Part shown: positions 1 to 6,066 of the stretch, in pieces
Position numbering within the stretch: position 1 is the first letter of the stretch
How the letters are laid out: each line of letters starts with the position of its first letter
NCBI GenBank assembly: GCA_049688595.1
Contig: JBAVLA010000156.1
Coordinates: 1 to 7,257, forward strand
Direction: 5' to 3'
Length of the DNA: 7,257 nt
Origin: Prado023 sp049688595
Lineage (GTDB): Bacteria > Actinomycetota > Actinomycetes > S36-B12 > CAIYMF01
Translations under genes and position numbers: made by a program
Notes under the pieces: model-generated
What the model was told of the DNA's origin: nothing
Databases searched by the model: none
What the model saw: only the letters and a program-made list of their open reading frames with translations

Positions 1-45
1 CAGTTGGGGCGATGGGCGCGCTCGTGGGAGCACCGGTGGGCGCGC

Positions 46-1248
46 TCACCCGGCCACCGCCGCGAGCCGTCTCACTCGCGGCATCGCCGCGGCGTGACCG
101 GCGGCGGCCGCTGCCGTCACGATGTTCGCCTGGGTCGGCAGGCTGCTGCCGGTGTCGACGTACTGGATGTTCCTGCCCTTCTCGAGGTACGCCGTAGCCA
201 GGCTCACGGCGTTGGACCAGTCCTGAGCCGCGGTCTTGATCTCCGCCGAGATGATGAGCGAGACCGTGGCCGGGGTGGCGTGCGGCTGGGAGACGCGGAT
301 GGACGCCAAGTAGTCCTGCGGGTTCTGCAGGTCGTCCACGACGGCCTTGATGCCGTTGTCGAGCTGCTCCCACGCGGTGACGAGGTTGCCCAACGCGGCC
401 TGCGCCTTGCCCAGCGTCGTCGTCAGGCTGGTCAGCTGCGTGCCGACACCGTGCAGCAGGGCGATCTCGGCCTGGTCGTTGGCGAGGTCGACCTCGTCCT
501 GGGCGATCTGGCCAAGCTTGTCGTCGTAGTCCTTCCCAGCCACCCCGGTCATCGCCGCCCCACCGGCCACCACCGCGATGCCCGCCCCGATGACCAGCGT
601 TGCCGCGCCAGCCGTCTCGAACTCGGCCAGAGCTCCGACGGCGATGATCAGGATCCCCACGACCATCATGGCTGCGCCACCGCCGATCATGGCGAGGTCC
701 TTGCTCATCGCGTCCTGCTCGGCAGAGATCTTCTCGGTGAGCCTCTGGATCGCGCCGTCGTCACCACCGAGCACGCGGTTCGCGGTGTTGAAGTCCGTGA
801 GGAAGGTGGAGTAGTCCGCGCCGACCTCGGTGGCATACGTCGTGATGTCCGCGAATACGGCCTCGCTCTGCGTGCGCTGGCCGGACACGAGGGTCTGCAG
901 CGCCTGGAGCATGGCGACCATTTGCGCGATCTGGTCCGGCGCGAAGCTGGTCTCATCGCCGATGGCACCGGCCGCCTTCCGCAGGCCTGCCTCTAGGTTG
1001 CCGAACTCCTCGCCGAAGGTCACGATCCCCTGCAGGCGGTCCCAGACCTGCGCACTCCACGTGTTGATCCACTCGTTCGAATGGCCCTGCGCGGTTGCGA
1101 GGTGGGGGTTGAGGTCCCGCAGCTCGTCGGCCGTCACGTCGGGGAACTTCGGCTGCTTCGTCACCGCCGCGGCCATCGCGCTGAGCACGACGACGGCGTT
1201 GCCCACATCCGTCCCCGCCACCGACACACTTCCGCTGAGGTCTCCCAC
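46..1248 (-). CDS. HBL/NHE-like (ClyA superfamily) alpha-helical pore-forming toxin candidate
   Basis: A 400-residue protein, almost entirely predicted helical. Residues 1-185 are amphipathic helices. Residues 188-236 form a glycine/alanine/valine-rich hydrophobic hairpin: two membrane-length segments split by an acidic turn (EFETAG, about 209-214). Residues 240-310 return to long helices and contain the W-x-x-L pattern (TAWEQLDNGI, 291-300) common in the HBL family. Length and the helix, hydrophobic hairpin, helix layout match the Bacillus HBL/NHE enterotoxin family and relatives such as Cry6A and XaxA, in which the hairpin inserts into the target membrane. I see no N-terminal signal peptide, so export would need another route or cell lysis. 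The GTG at 1248 is chosen because GGAGGAG lies 6 nt upstream. An upstream in-frame TTG at 1308 is rejected because it coincides with a -35 box. The 3' end is 45 nt from the window edge, so a partner subunit could follow. Fold class fairly sure; toxin activity is inference. Confidence 0.7.
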   Translation of the reverse strand: MGDLSGSVSVAGTDVGNAVVVLSAMAAAVTKQPKFPDVTADELRDLNPHLATAQGHSNEWINTWSAQVWDRLQGIVTFGEEFGNLEAGLRKAAGAIGDETSFAPDQIAQMVAMLQALQTLVSGQRTQSEAVFADITTYATEVGADYSTFLTDFNTANRVLGGDDGAIQRLTEKISAEQDAMSKDLAMIGGGAAMMVVGILIIAVGALAEFETAGAATLVIGAGIAVVAGGAAMTGVAGKDYDDKLGQIAQDEVDLANDQAEIALLHGVGTQLTSLTTTLGKAQAALGNLVTAWEQLDNGIKAVVDDLQNPQDYLASIRVSQPHATPATVSLIISAEIKTAAQDWSNAVSLATAYLEKGRNIQYVDTGSSLPTQANIVTAAAAAGHAAAMPRVRRLAAVAG

Positions 1249-1254
1249 GCCATT

Positions 1255-1308
1255 CTCCTCCGGGTTGGATGTGTTGCGAACGTAGTCCAAGCGCGCATGC
1301 GAGGTCAA
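1255..1308 (-). promoter_or_regulatory. Promoter and ribosome binding site of the toxin-like gene
   Basis: On the minus strand a TTGACC -35 box (1308-1303) is followed after 18 nt by a TACGTT -10 box (1284-1279), which fits the actinobacterial TAnnnT pattern. Transcription would start near 1272. GGAGGAG (1261-1255) then lies 6 nt before the GTG start at 1248. The short leader and near-perfect Shine-Dalgarno explain the start choice. No operator could be identified. The promoter is predicted by eye only. Confidence 0.5.
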
Positions 1309-1384
1309 CGGATCAGGCGAGGCAATCCTTTGCTATCCGGTGCCCGTCACCGCGTTGGTGTCAACCGCGAGCACGCCCGGGCGG

Positions 1385-1420
1385 CGGTCCAGCGGCGCGG
1401 TCCAGCGGCGCGGCCCAGCG
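1385..1420. repeat. 13-bp tandem repeat, about 2.8 copies
   Basis: CGGTCCAGCGGCG occurs at 1385-1397 and again at 1398-1410, followed by a partial copy, CGGCCCAGCG (1411-1420), with one mismatch. It lies in the divergent intergenic region between the toxin-like gene and the small ORF at 1517. Function unknown; it may be slippage of a GC-rich spacer. Confidence 0.7.
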
Positions 1421-1424
1421 ATCA

Positions 1425-1440
1425 ATCCAAGTCCGCGGGC
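1425..1440. repeat. Half-copy of the dispersed CCAAGTC palindromic repeat
   Basis: ATCCAAGTCCGCGGGC (1425-1440) is identical over 16 bases to 5939-5954, the left arm and inner stem of the long hairpin after the saccharopine dehydrogenase-like gene. It is preceded by GATCA, a variant of the GGATCGATC core found in the other copies. No complementary right arm follows, so this is a solitary arm or a decayed copy. Confidence 0.65.
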
Positions 1441-1516
1441 TGACCAGGGGGTGGCGCGGGCCGGCGGCGCGCGAGTACCGTCGAGGTCGCCCCCAGTGGG
1501 CAGGAGCTGAACCCTG

Positions 1517-1639
1517 ATGACGACTATGACGGACCTTCCGTTGGTCGAGGAATGCACGGTTGCCGACTACACCTGCACGATGGACCGCGCATGTGACGAG
1601 ACATCCCGATCCACCAGGAGTCCCTGTTGGTCAACCTGA
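1517..1639 (+). CDS. 40-aa ORF resembling a DUF1540 N-terminus, possibly a remnant
   Basis: The ATG at 1517 has AGGAG (1502-1506) 10 nt upstream, and a second in-frame ATG follows at 1526. The first 16 or so residues (MTTMTDLPLVEECTVA) resemble the start of actinobacterial DUF1540 proteins, small cysteine-rich proteins with C-x-V-x2-C-x-Y-N-type motifs that may bind metal. In that alignment Cys13 and Cys26 are kept, but the second motif cysteine is Tyr18 and a cysteine takes the usual tyrosine place at 20. High GC at third positions holds to about codon 24 and then falls away. This suggests a decayed or truncated gene, although a real microprotein is possible. The alignment is from memory. 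The 2H phosphoesterase begins 28 nt after the stop. Confidence 0.35.
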   Translation: MTTMTDLPLVEECTVADYTCTMDRACDETSRSTRSPCWST

Positions 1640-1667
1640 GACGTCGTGGGAAGGCCATCATGGGCTG

Positions 1668-2192
1668 GTGGCCCTGGCGGTGTGCGCTCTCCTGGACGCC
1701 CATGGCGAGCGGCTGATCCGCAGCCTCTGGTCGCGGCTGGAGGCCTGCGGCGTCCCCACCCTGGCGACACACACCCATGGCCACCATCACCCGCACCTGT
1801 CGTACGCCGTGCTGCGCGAGTGGGATCTCGACCGCGTCCGCGAGGCGATTGCGTCGTTGCCGGAGGGTGGTCCGTTTGCGGCCCACGTCCAGGGGACCGT
1901 GGTCTTCCCGCGGGGACGGGCGGCGCTAGCCGTCGCCGTCCCTGCCGACCTCGTACGCCGTCAGCAACTGGTCGCCTCGACCGTCCGCGCCGCAGGGGCG
2001 CAACTGCACCGCCACTACTGCCCGGGTTCATGGATCCCCCATGTCTCGGTGGCGACGCGGGCTCATGGAGCGCTGCTTCCGGTGACGGTCACTGCGATCT
2101 CCGACGTCCTGCCAGTGACGCTGACCGTGGCGAGCGCAGCGCTCGTTGACAGCGCCACCGGCCAGACCTGGCCCTTGCCGCGGATCCCCTGA
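1668..2192 (+). CDS. 2H phosphoesterase, 2'-5' RNA ligase family
   Basis: A 174-residue protein with the two H-x-[ST] motifs that define 2H phosphoesterases: H43-L-S45 (in HPHLS) and H125-V-S127 (in WIPHVS). They are 82 residues apart, as expected for the two-lobed fold in which both histidines act on 2',3'-cyclic or 2'-5' phosphodiester bonds. The N-terminal strand and helix (ALAVCALLDA, then W21 and GVPT at 29-32) follow the actinobacterial 2'-5' RNA ligase-like pattern. The substrate is unknown and the protein is presumably cytoplasmic. The frame stays open back to a TTG at 1560 (with GAGGA upstream) and a GTG at 1593. Over that stretch, however, third positions are AT-rich and the peptide is proline-rich and unlike the family. 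Composition switches to the high-GC3 pattern at about 1650, so the GTG at 1668, with a weak GGGAAGG upstream, is preferred. Confidence 0.75.
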   Translation: MALAVCALLDAHGERLIRSLWSRLEACGVPTLATHTHGHHHPHLSYAVLREWDLDRVREAIASLPEGGPFAAHVQGTVVFPRGRAALAVAVPADLVRRQQLVASTVRAAGAQLHRHYCPGSWIPHVSVATRAHGALLPVTVTAISDVLPVTLTVASAALVDSATGQTWPLPRIP

Positions 2193-2234
2193 GGTGTCCT
2201 CGGGATCCGCCCGACCTGGCCCGGGGGACATCCC

Positions 2235-2330
2235 GAGGGGACCACGGACTACCGGGTCGCCGCCGACCACTACAACCACGTCGACGAGGGCGCCGCCCTG
2301 TTCGGCGAGCTGGGCCTGCTGGTAGTGCTC
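2235..2330 (+). pseudogene. Coding-like remnant, possibly the C-terminal tail of a class V aminotransferase
   Basis: After the 2H gene stop, the same frame reads 32 codons with almost exclusively G or C in third position and natural composition. They include RVAADHYNHVDE, which resembles the R-V-x-x-x-H-Y-N-T-x-x-E segment near the end of cysteine desulfurase-like and other class V PLP enzymes. There is no start codon with a ribosome site, and the reading runs directly into the antisense end of maltokinase. I read it as a leftover 3' fragment. The family assignment rests on a dozen residues and is weak. Confidence 0.3.
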
Positions 2331-3717
2331 ACCGGGCCAGCTCCGCCAACGCCTCCATCGGGATGGCCAGCCAGTCGGGGCGGTTGCGCTTCTCATACGC
2401 CGCTTCGTAGGCGGCCTTGTCGACCAGGTAGGCGGCCAGGATGTCCGCATCGGCGGTGGGATCTGCCGCGCCGGAACCGGCGTAGCCGGCGAGGAACGCC
2501 CGCTCGCAGTCAGCCCGCCAGGTCGCCACCACCGCTGGGTCCAGTCCGGCCCTGCCATGCGCTGCAGCGTAGGCGAAGGAACGCAGCATCCCGGCAACGT
2601 CGCGCAGCGGATGGTCGGGCACGACCCTGTCCGCCATGGGGGCGCCAGGCTCTCCCTCGAAGTCCAGCAGCTTCCAGCCGTCGGCGGCTCGCAGCACCTG
2701 CCCAAGGTGGAAGTCGCCGTGGACCCGCTGCACCGTGATGGGCCGGCCAAGATGGCCCAGGGCCCTGAAGCGCTCATGCAACCGCTTGGACATCGGGGCC
2801 AGCTCCGGCACGGCTGCCGCAGCCCGGTCAAGGCGCCAGTGCAGCCGGTCGACGAGCTCGCCGAGCTCCGTGGCGCCCAAGGTCCTGGTCGGCAGGGCCC
2901 GGCGCAGGTCGATGTGGACCTCCCCGGTGGCGACCCCGAGGGCGTGGGCGTCGTCGGCGAACGAGGCGCCCGCTGCGACCCGCTCCAGCGCCAGCCCCCA
3001 TCCGTCAACCGGCGGGGAGAGCAGCTGCTGCACCATCGCGAGGTGACCGGCTACCCAGTGGCCGCTGGCGGGCTCACGCCAACCGCCATTGACCCACCCG
3101 AGGCAGCGCCCGACATGCCGGCACCCGACGGAGCCGAGCGCTGCGTGGACCTCCACGTCGGGGTTGATGCCGGGGGTCAGCTGGCGGAACACCTTCAACA
3201 GGGCGACGTCGCCCAGCAGGATCGAGGTGTTGCTCTGCTCCACGGACATGGGTCGTGCTGCCGCTGTGCGATAGCTCGCGGGGTCGACGACGGCTTGGAG
3301 CTGCGGTACCGGGTGCTCACCGTGGGCCGGGTCGACGCCATGCGTGCGGGCGGGATCCACGCTGGGGGCGGCCGCGCCGTTGCCCAGCATCGCGGTCATC
3401 GCATCTGGATCCGCGAGGGCGTCGTGGACCCAGCCTCCGCTGGGCAGCCGGCCGATCAAGGAGGCCCCGGGTGTTGCGTCTGCTCGCAGCGAGACGGGAA
3501 CCTGATAGGCCTGCCAGTGGTCGCCGTCGAGCTGGACACCCACCACGAGATGGGCCACGGCGTCAGCTCCCGGCAGGGTGCTCACCTGGCTCAGGCGCAC
3601 TTCCGTCAGAACGTGTCCCTTCCCAGCGAACCAGCGCTGGGAAGGGAGCCACTCGATCAGGAGCTGGGCGATGTCCTTCTGGTCGGCGGTGCCGAGCTCG
3701 CGTCGGGGATTGGCCAT
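2329..3717 (-). CDS. mak: Maltokinase (Mak/Pep2)
   Basis: This 462-residue enzyme should phosphorylate maltose with ATP to maltose 1-phosphate, the substrate of GlgE in the trehalose-to-alpha-glucan pathway, in the cytoplasm. The N-terminal cap domain carries WLPSQRWFAGKG (23-34). Next comes the kinase fold: the SVEQSNTS nucleotide-binding loop (158-165), the LLKVFR lysine strand (173-178), the HGDFHLGQ catalytic loop with D335 (333-340), and the metal-binding LLDFEGEP with D352 (350-357). The C-terminal PLRDVAGMLRSF (370-381) and YE-x3-YE-x2-NRP-x-W (437-449) are also characteristic of maltokinases. Length is close to the usual 450-460. The ATG at 3717 fits the family N-terminus but has no clear Shine-Dalgarno. 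Neither treS (normally upstream or fused) nor glgB is in the window: upstream is non-coding and downstream is convergent, so it appears solitary here. Confidence 0.92.
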   Translation of the reverse strand: MANPRRELGTADQKDIAQLLIEWLPSQRWFAGKGHVLTEVRLSQVSTLPGADAVAHLVVGVQLDGDHWQAYQVPVSLRADATPGASLIGRLPSGGWVHDALADPDAMTAMLGNGAAAPSVDPARTHGVDPAHGEHPVPQLQAVVDPASYRTAAARPMSVEQSNTSILLGDVALLKVFRQLTPGINPDVEVHAALGSVGCRHVGRCLGWVNGGWREPASGHWVAGHLAMVQQLLSPPVDGWGLALERVAAGASFADDAHALGVATGEVHIDLRRALPTRTLGATELGELVDRLHWRLDRAAAAVPELAPMSKRLHERFRALGHLGRPITVQRVHGDFHLGQVLRAADGWKLLDFEGEPGAPMADRVVPDHPLRDVAGMLRSFAYAAAHGRAGLDPAVVATWRADCERAFLAGYAGSGAADPTADADILAAYLVDKAAYEAAYEKRNRPDWLAIPMEALAELAR

Positions 3718-3930
3718 GGTCGAAGTCTGGTGCGTAGCAGACCGAGGGCGGGGCCTGGCCCCCGGTTCTTGGACACGGGGTTAGGCACACCGGTCGTCTC
3801 CATGCCCTGCACAGCCATCCCCGTCATTCCTCGAACCCTCCCCCGTTGCGGCGACCCGCTCGCCCCAAGGGGTTTCGGTCATGGACGCGGCCCCTGACGC
3901 AGCCAGGCGACGAGCGTTGATCGCCCGACC
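3718..3930. other. Intergenic region upstream of maltokinase, no supported gene
   Basis: No family is recognisable on either strand. A short minus-strand ORF (ATG at 3882 to the stop at 3781, 33 codons) and a plus-strand one from 3881 both lack recognisable content. The perfect 13-nt palindrome GGGGCCTGGCCCC (3750-3762) lies in the presumed maltokinase leader and could form a small hairpin. No clear promoter was found. Confidence 0.4.
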
Positions 3931-4024
3931 GGATCGATCAGCCGGATCGATCCAAGTCTCGAGGGATCCCACCCCAGATGACTTGGATCGATCCGAGCCC
4001 GGACGCCGGGAGTTGGATCGATCC
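3931..4024. repeat. Cluster of GGATCGATC palindromes with a perfect 16-bp inverted repeat
   Basis: GGATCGATC appears four times in 94 bp, at 3931, 3944, 3986 and 4015. The middle two sit inside a perfect inverted repeat: left arm CGGATCGATCCAAGTC (3943-3958), right arm GACTTGGATCGATCCG (3980-3995), with a 21-nt spacer that itself contains GGGATCCC. The fourth copy is preceded by TTG, matching the right-arm flank. The arms share CCAAGTC with the copies near 1425 and 5940. It looks like an intergenic palindromic repeat or a binding site. There is no T-tract, so it is not a classical terminator. Confidence 0.75.
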
Positions 4025-4534
4025 GCCGCGGACGACCCGGGCGCCCGCCCAGGGGGTCCAGGCCACCCAGGCCGTGGCGATGACCTCGGCCGGGACCGCC
4101 GCCGCCCCGGTCGCCGTGGCGCCGGCTGCGTTGGATGACGAGGTCGCCGCCGAGATTGCCCGGCTGCGCCAGACCCGCGACAGCCTCGCCGACCGGGACA
4201 CCAACTGCACCAGCAAGCGGCTGCGTTCCGAAGCCAACGGCACGTCCCGTTCGACCGCGCCATCCTCCCGACAGAACACCAGCACGCACCGGGAGACCGG
4301 GTCGCCGGTGGCATCGGCCAGCGCACGCGCGTACACAGCCAGCTGCGCCTGGTAGGCGATCACCGTTTCGGGGCTTGGGTCGGCGTCGGTCTTGTAGTCG
4401 ATGACGACCAGCGACCCATCATCGCCGCGGTAGAGCAGGTCGATGTAGCACTCGACGAGCTGGCCGCCGATCACTGTCCCGACGTAGGTCTCCTTGTGGT
4501 GCTCGCGAGCCGCTGCAGCGCGGACGGGCGTGCG
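3938..4534 (-). pseudogene. Remnant of an AddA/RecB-type helicase-nuclease: C-terminal PD-(D/E)XK nuclease domain
   Basis: On the minus strand from about 4534 to about 4200, one open frame encodes the nuclease domain that ends AddA-type UvrD-family exonucleases, which process double-strand breaks. Visible are an R-E-x-x-x-x-x-Y-V lead-in (REHHKETYV), then VECYIDLLYR with the motif II aspartate, VVIDYKTD with the catalytic D-x-K, and YQAQLAVYA with the motif III glutamine. The usual glycine before the IDLLY strand is replaced by cysteine. No start codon with a ribosome site is apparent; a GTG at 4474 would begin inside the domain. The helicase domains of about 900 residues that should precede it are absent, because the next region holds a gene on the other strand. 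Beyond 4200 the frame becomes Ser/Arg/Ala-rich, does not look like the family, and reads through the palindromic repeat to its stop. I judge it a truncated, non-functional remnant. A solitary nuclease is the alternative. Confidence 0.65.
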
Positions 4535-4642
4535 GGGAGCAACTTGCGCAGGTCCTGGAGTCCGCCGCGGCCGTCGGCGCGCGCCGCTCGGTACGCCGTC
4601 CGTGGCACATCTCTCGCTCGAACACCGTGCTCAGCGGCGTTC

Positions 4643-4670
4643 GAAACCGTCCGCCGGATCCTGTACCGTT
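4643..4670 (+). promoter_or_regulatory. Possible ECF sigma-type promoter upstream of the oxidoreductase
   Basis: GAAACC (4643-4648) and CGTT (4667-4670) are separated by 18 nt and resemble the GGAAC/GTT arrangement of SigE-like ECF promoters in actinobacteria. They lie about 100 nt before the GTG at 4772. The match is short and could be chance. Nothing else in 4535-4771 was recognised. Confidence 0.2.
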
Positions 4671-4771
4671 CAGGGGCGTAGGCACTCCGTGGGCACCTGC
4701 GCGGTGGCCCTTGCCGCCATCGGGGACGCGCGCCGTGGCGCCGCCCGAACGTTCGTCGAGAGGTGGAGGCC

Positions 4772-5869
4772 GTGGGCGCGCGGATCGTGGTGTTCGGAGC
4801 GACCGGGTACACCGGGGAGCAGACCGCGCGCGAGCTGGTGGCGCGCGGGGCGCGACCTGCCCTGGCCGGGCGGTCGGCCGATCGGCTCGAGCGCCTCGCC
4901 GAGGAGCTCGGCGGGCTGGAGACCCGGGTCGCCGACGTCGCCCGACCGCAGAGCGTGACCGACCTCGTCGAGGCCGGCGACGTCCTGCTGTCCACGGTCG
5001 GGCCGTTCACCCAGTGGGGTGCCCCGGCAGTCGAGGCGGCGATCGAGCGCCGTGCTTGGTACCTGGACTCGACCGGGGAGCCGCCGTTCATCCGGCGCGT
5101 GTTCGAGCAGTACGGCGCACGCGCCGAGGCGGCGGGCACCGGCCTGGTCACGGCGTTCGGCTTCGACTGGGTGCCTGGGAACCTCGCCGGCGCAATCGCC
5201 CTGGCGGCTGCCGGCCCGGAGGCTGTCAGCATCGACATCGGCTACTTCACGCGCGGGCCGGGCGGAATCAGCGGAGGCACTCGCGCGAGCATGGTCCGTG
5301 CTGCGCTCGAACCCGGCTTCGCCCACCGAGCTGGACAGCTGCGGACCGAGCGCATCGGCGCGCGCGTCAGTGAGTTCACCCTCGACAACGGCATGCGCCG
5401 GGTCGGCGTCAGCGTGGGTGGCTCCGAGCACTTCGGGCTGCCCCCGCTGCACCCCACGCTGCTCGAGGTCAACGTGGTGCTCGGTCAGGCGCTGCCACTG
5501 ATCCAGGGGGTTCCGGTCGCCACCGGGCTGCTCTGCGCCGCGATGCGCGTGCCCGGTGTGCGCCCGGGCGTCACCGCGCTGGTGCAAGGCAAGGTCAAGG
5601 GCTCCACGGGCGGCCCCGGCGAGGCATCCCGCTCCCGTGGCGGCTGCTCCATCGTCGCTGAGGCCCGCGCCGCGAACGGGGACCTGCTGCAGCGAGTCCA
5701 GCTCGACGGACCCAACGCCTATGACTTCACATTCAGGATCCTGGCCTGGGGCGCGATGACTGCGGCCGGGCATGGCCTGAAGGGCACCGGGGCGCTCGGC
5801 CCGGTGCAGGCGTTCGGGTTGGCGGGACTCATAGAGGGGGCCGCCCTGGCCGGGCTCGCGCAGGTGTGA
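4772..5869 (+). CDS. Saccharopine dehydrogenase-like NAD(P)-binding protein (trans-acting enoyl reductase family)
   Basis: A 365-residue protein beginning with a Rossmann fold: beta strand ARIVVFGATGYTG with the glycine-rich loop at 9-15, then LAGRS (31-35), whose arginine suggests NADP preference, and an acidic end of the next strand (VADV, 53-56). LLSTVGPFTQWG (72-83), YLDSTGE (97-103) and GFDWVPGNLAG (130-140) match conserved blocks of the saccharopine dehydrogenase/trans-acting enoyl reductase group (mycobacterial Rv2449c type). The C-terminal part is the family's mixed substrate domain, ending in a helix that seems only peripherally hydrophobic. The exact substrate is unknown. Polyketide or lipid enoyl reduction is known for some relatives only, and no polyketide synthase lies nearby. 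The GTG at 4772 is preferred because GAGAGG lies 8 nt upstream. The GTG at 4763 directly abuts GAGAG and is less likely. Confidence 0.85.
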   Translation: MGARIVVFGATGYTGEQTARELVARGARPALAGRSADRLERLAEELGGLETRVADVARPQSVTDLVEAGDVLLSTVGPFTQWGAPAVEAAIERRAWYLDSTGEPPFIRRVFEQYGARAEAAGTGLVTAFGFDWVPGNLAGAIALAAAGPEAVSIDIGYFTRGPGGISGGTRASMVRAALEPGFAHRAGQLRTERIGARVSEFTLDNGMRRVGVSVGGSEHFGLPPLHPTLLEVNVVLGQALPLIQGVPVATGLLCAAMRVPGVRPGVTALVQGKVKGSTGGPGEASRSRGGCSIVAEARAANGDLLQRVQLDGPNAYDFTFRILAWGAMTAAGHGLKGTGALGPVQAFGLAGLIEGAALAGLAQV

Positions 5870-5932
5870 CCTGGCGCCGCCCAGCACGCGACCCTCGACG
5901 GGGACGCCCTGGGTGTCCGACGCCCCACCCCC

Positions 5933-6013
5933 GGATCGATCCAAGTCCGCGGGCGATCACGCCCAGCGGACTTGGAGCAATCGTCATGCACGCCAGCAGA
6001 CTCGGATCGATCG
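5933..6013. repeat. Palindromic repeat with a long hairpin, second full copy
   Basis: After the oxidoreductase stop, GGATCGATCC (5933-5942) runs into a near-perfect hairpin at 5940-5976. The left arm TCCAAGTCCGC plus GGGCG (5940-5955), an ATCA loop (5956-5959), CGCCC, a single unpaired A (5965) and GCGGACTTGGA (5966-5976) pair over 16 bp. A further GGATCGATCG lies at 6004-6013. The core is shared with 1425-1440 and with the inverted repeat at 3943-3995. It lies between convergent genes and could stop transcription from both sides, but it lacks a T-tract. Confidence 0.75.
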
Positions 6014-6066
6014 CCCGGCCGCCCGCAGAGAGTGGCCGGAACGCCCCCGCCGCCCATCTCCTTGAT

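Noticed and set aside
4..996. Long plus-strand ORF of 330 codons
   Set aside because: It is antisense to the toxin-like gene, is extremely rich in Arg, Gly and Asp, and has no family-like motifs. It is a typical GC-rich shadow frame.
1560..1667. TTG-initiated N-terminal extension of the 2H phosphoesterase
   Set aside because: Third positions are AT-rich compared with the rest of the gene, the peptide is proline-rich and unlike the family, and it overlaps the DUF1540-like ORF. The GAGGA before the TTG keeps it possible.
3781..3882. 33-codon minus-strand ORF upstream of maltokinase, a possible leader peptide
   Set aside because: No convincing ribosome site, no attenuator-like structure tied to it and no codon run suggesting regulation.
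2557..3897. Plus-strand ORF of 446 codons opposite maltokinase
   Set aside because: Maltokinase on the minus strand has all its catalytic motifs. The plus frame is compositionally odd and has no recognisable domain.
3931..4024. CRISPR array or parS/oriC interpretation of the repeat cluster
   Set aside because: Spacers are irregular and too short for CRISPR. The motif does not match the parS (GTTTCACGTGAAAC) or DnaA-box consensus, and no such genes are adjacent.
3881..4138. Plus-strand ORF of 85 codons with AAGGGG upstream of the ATG
   Set aside because: Much of its predicted product is translation of the GGATCGATC repeats (repeated DRS/SIQ-like pieces), with no coherent domain.
4670..5944. 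Minus-strand ORF of 424 codons opposite the saccharopine dehydrogenase-like gene
   Set aside because: The plus strand carries clear Rossmann motifs and a ribosome site. The minus frame is a shadow.
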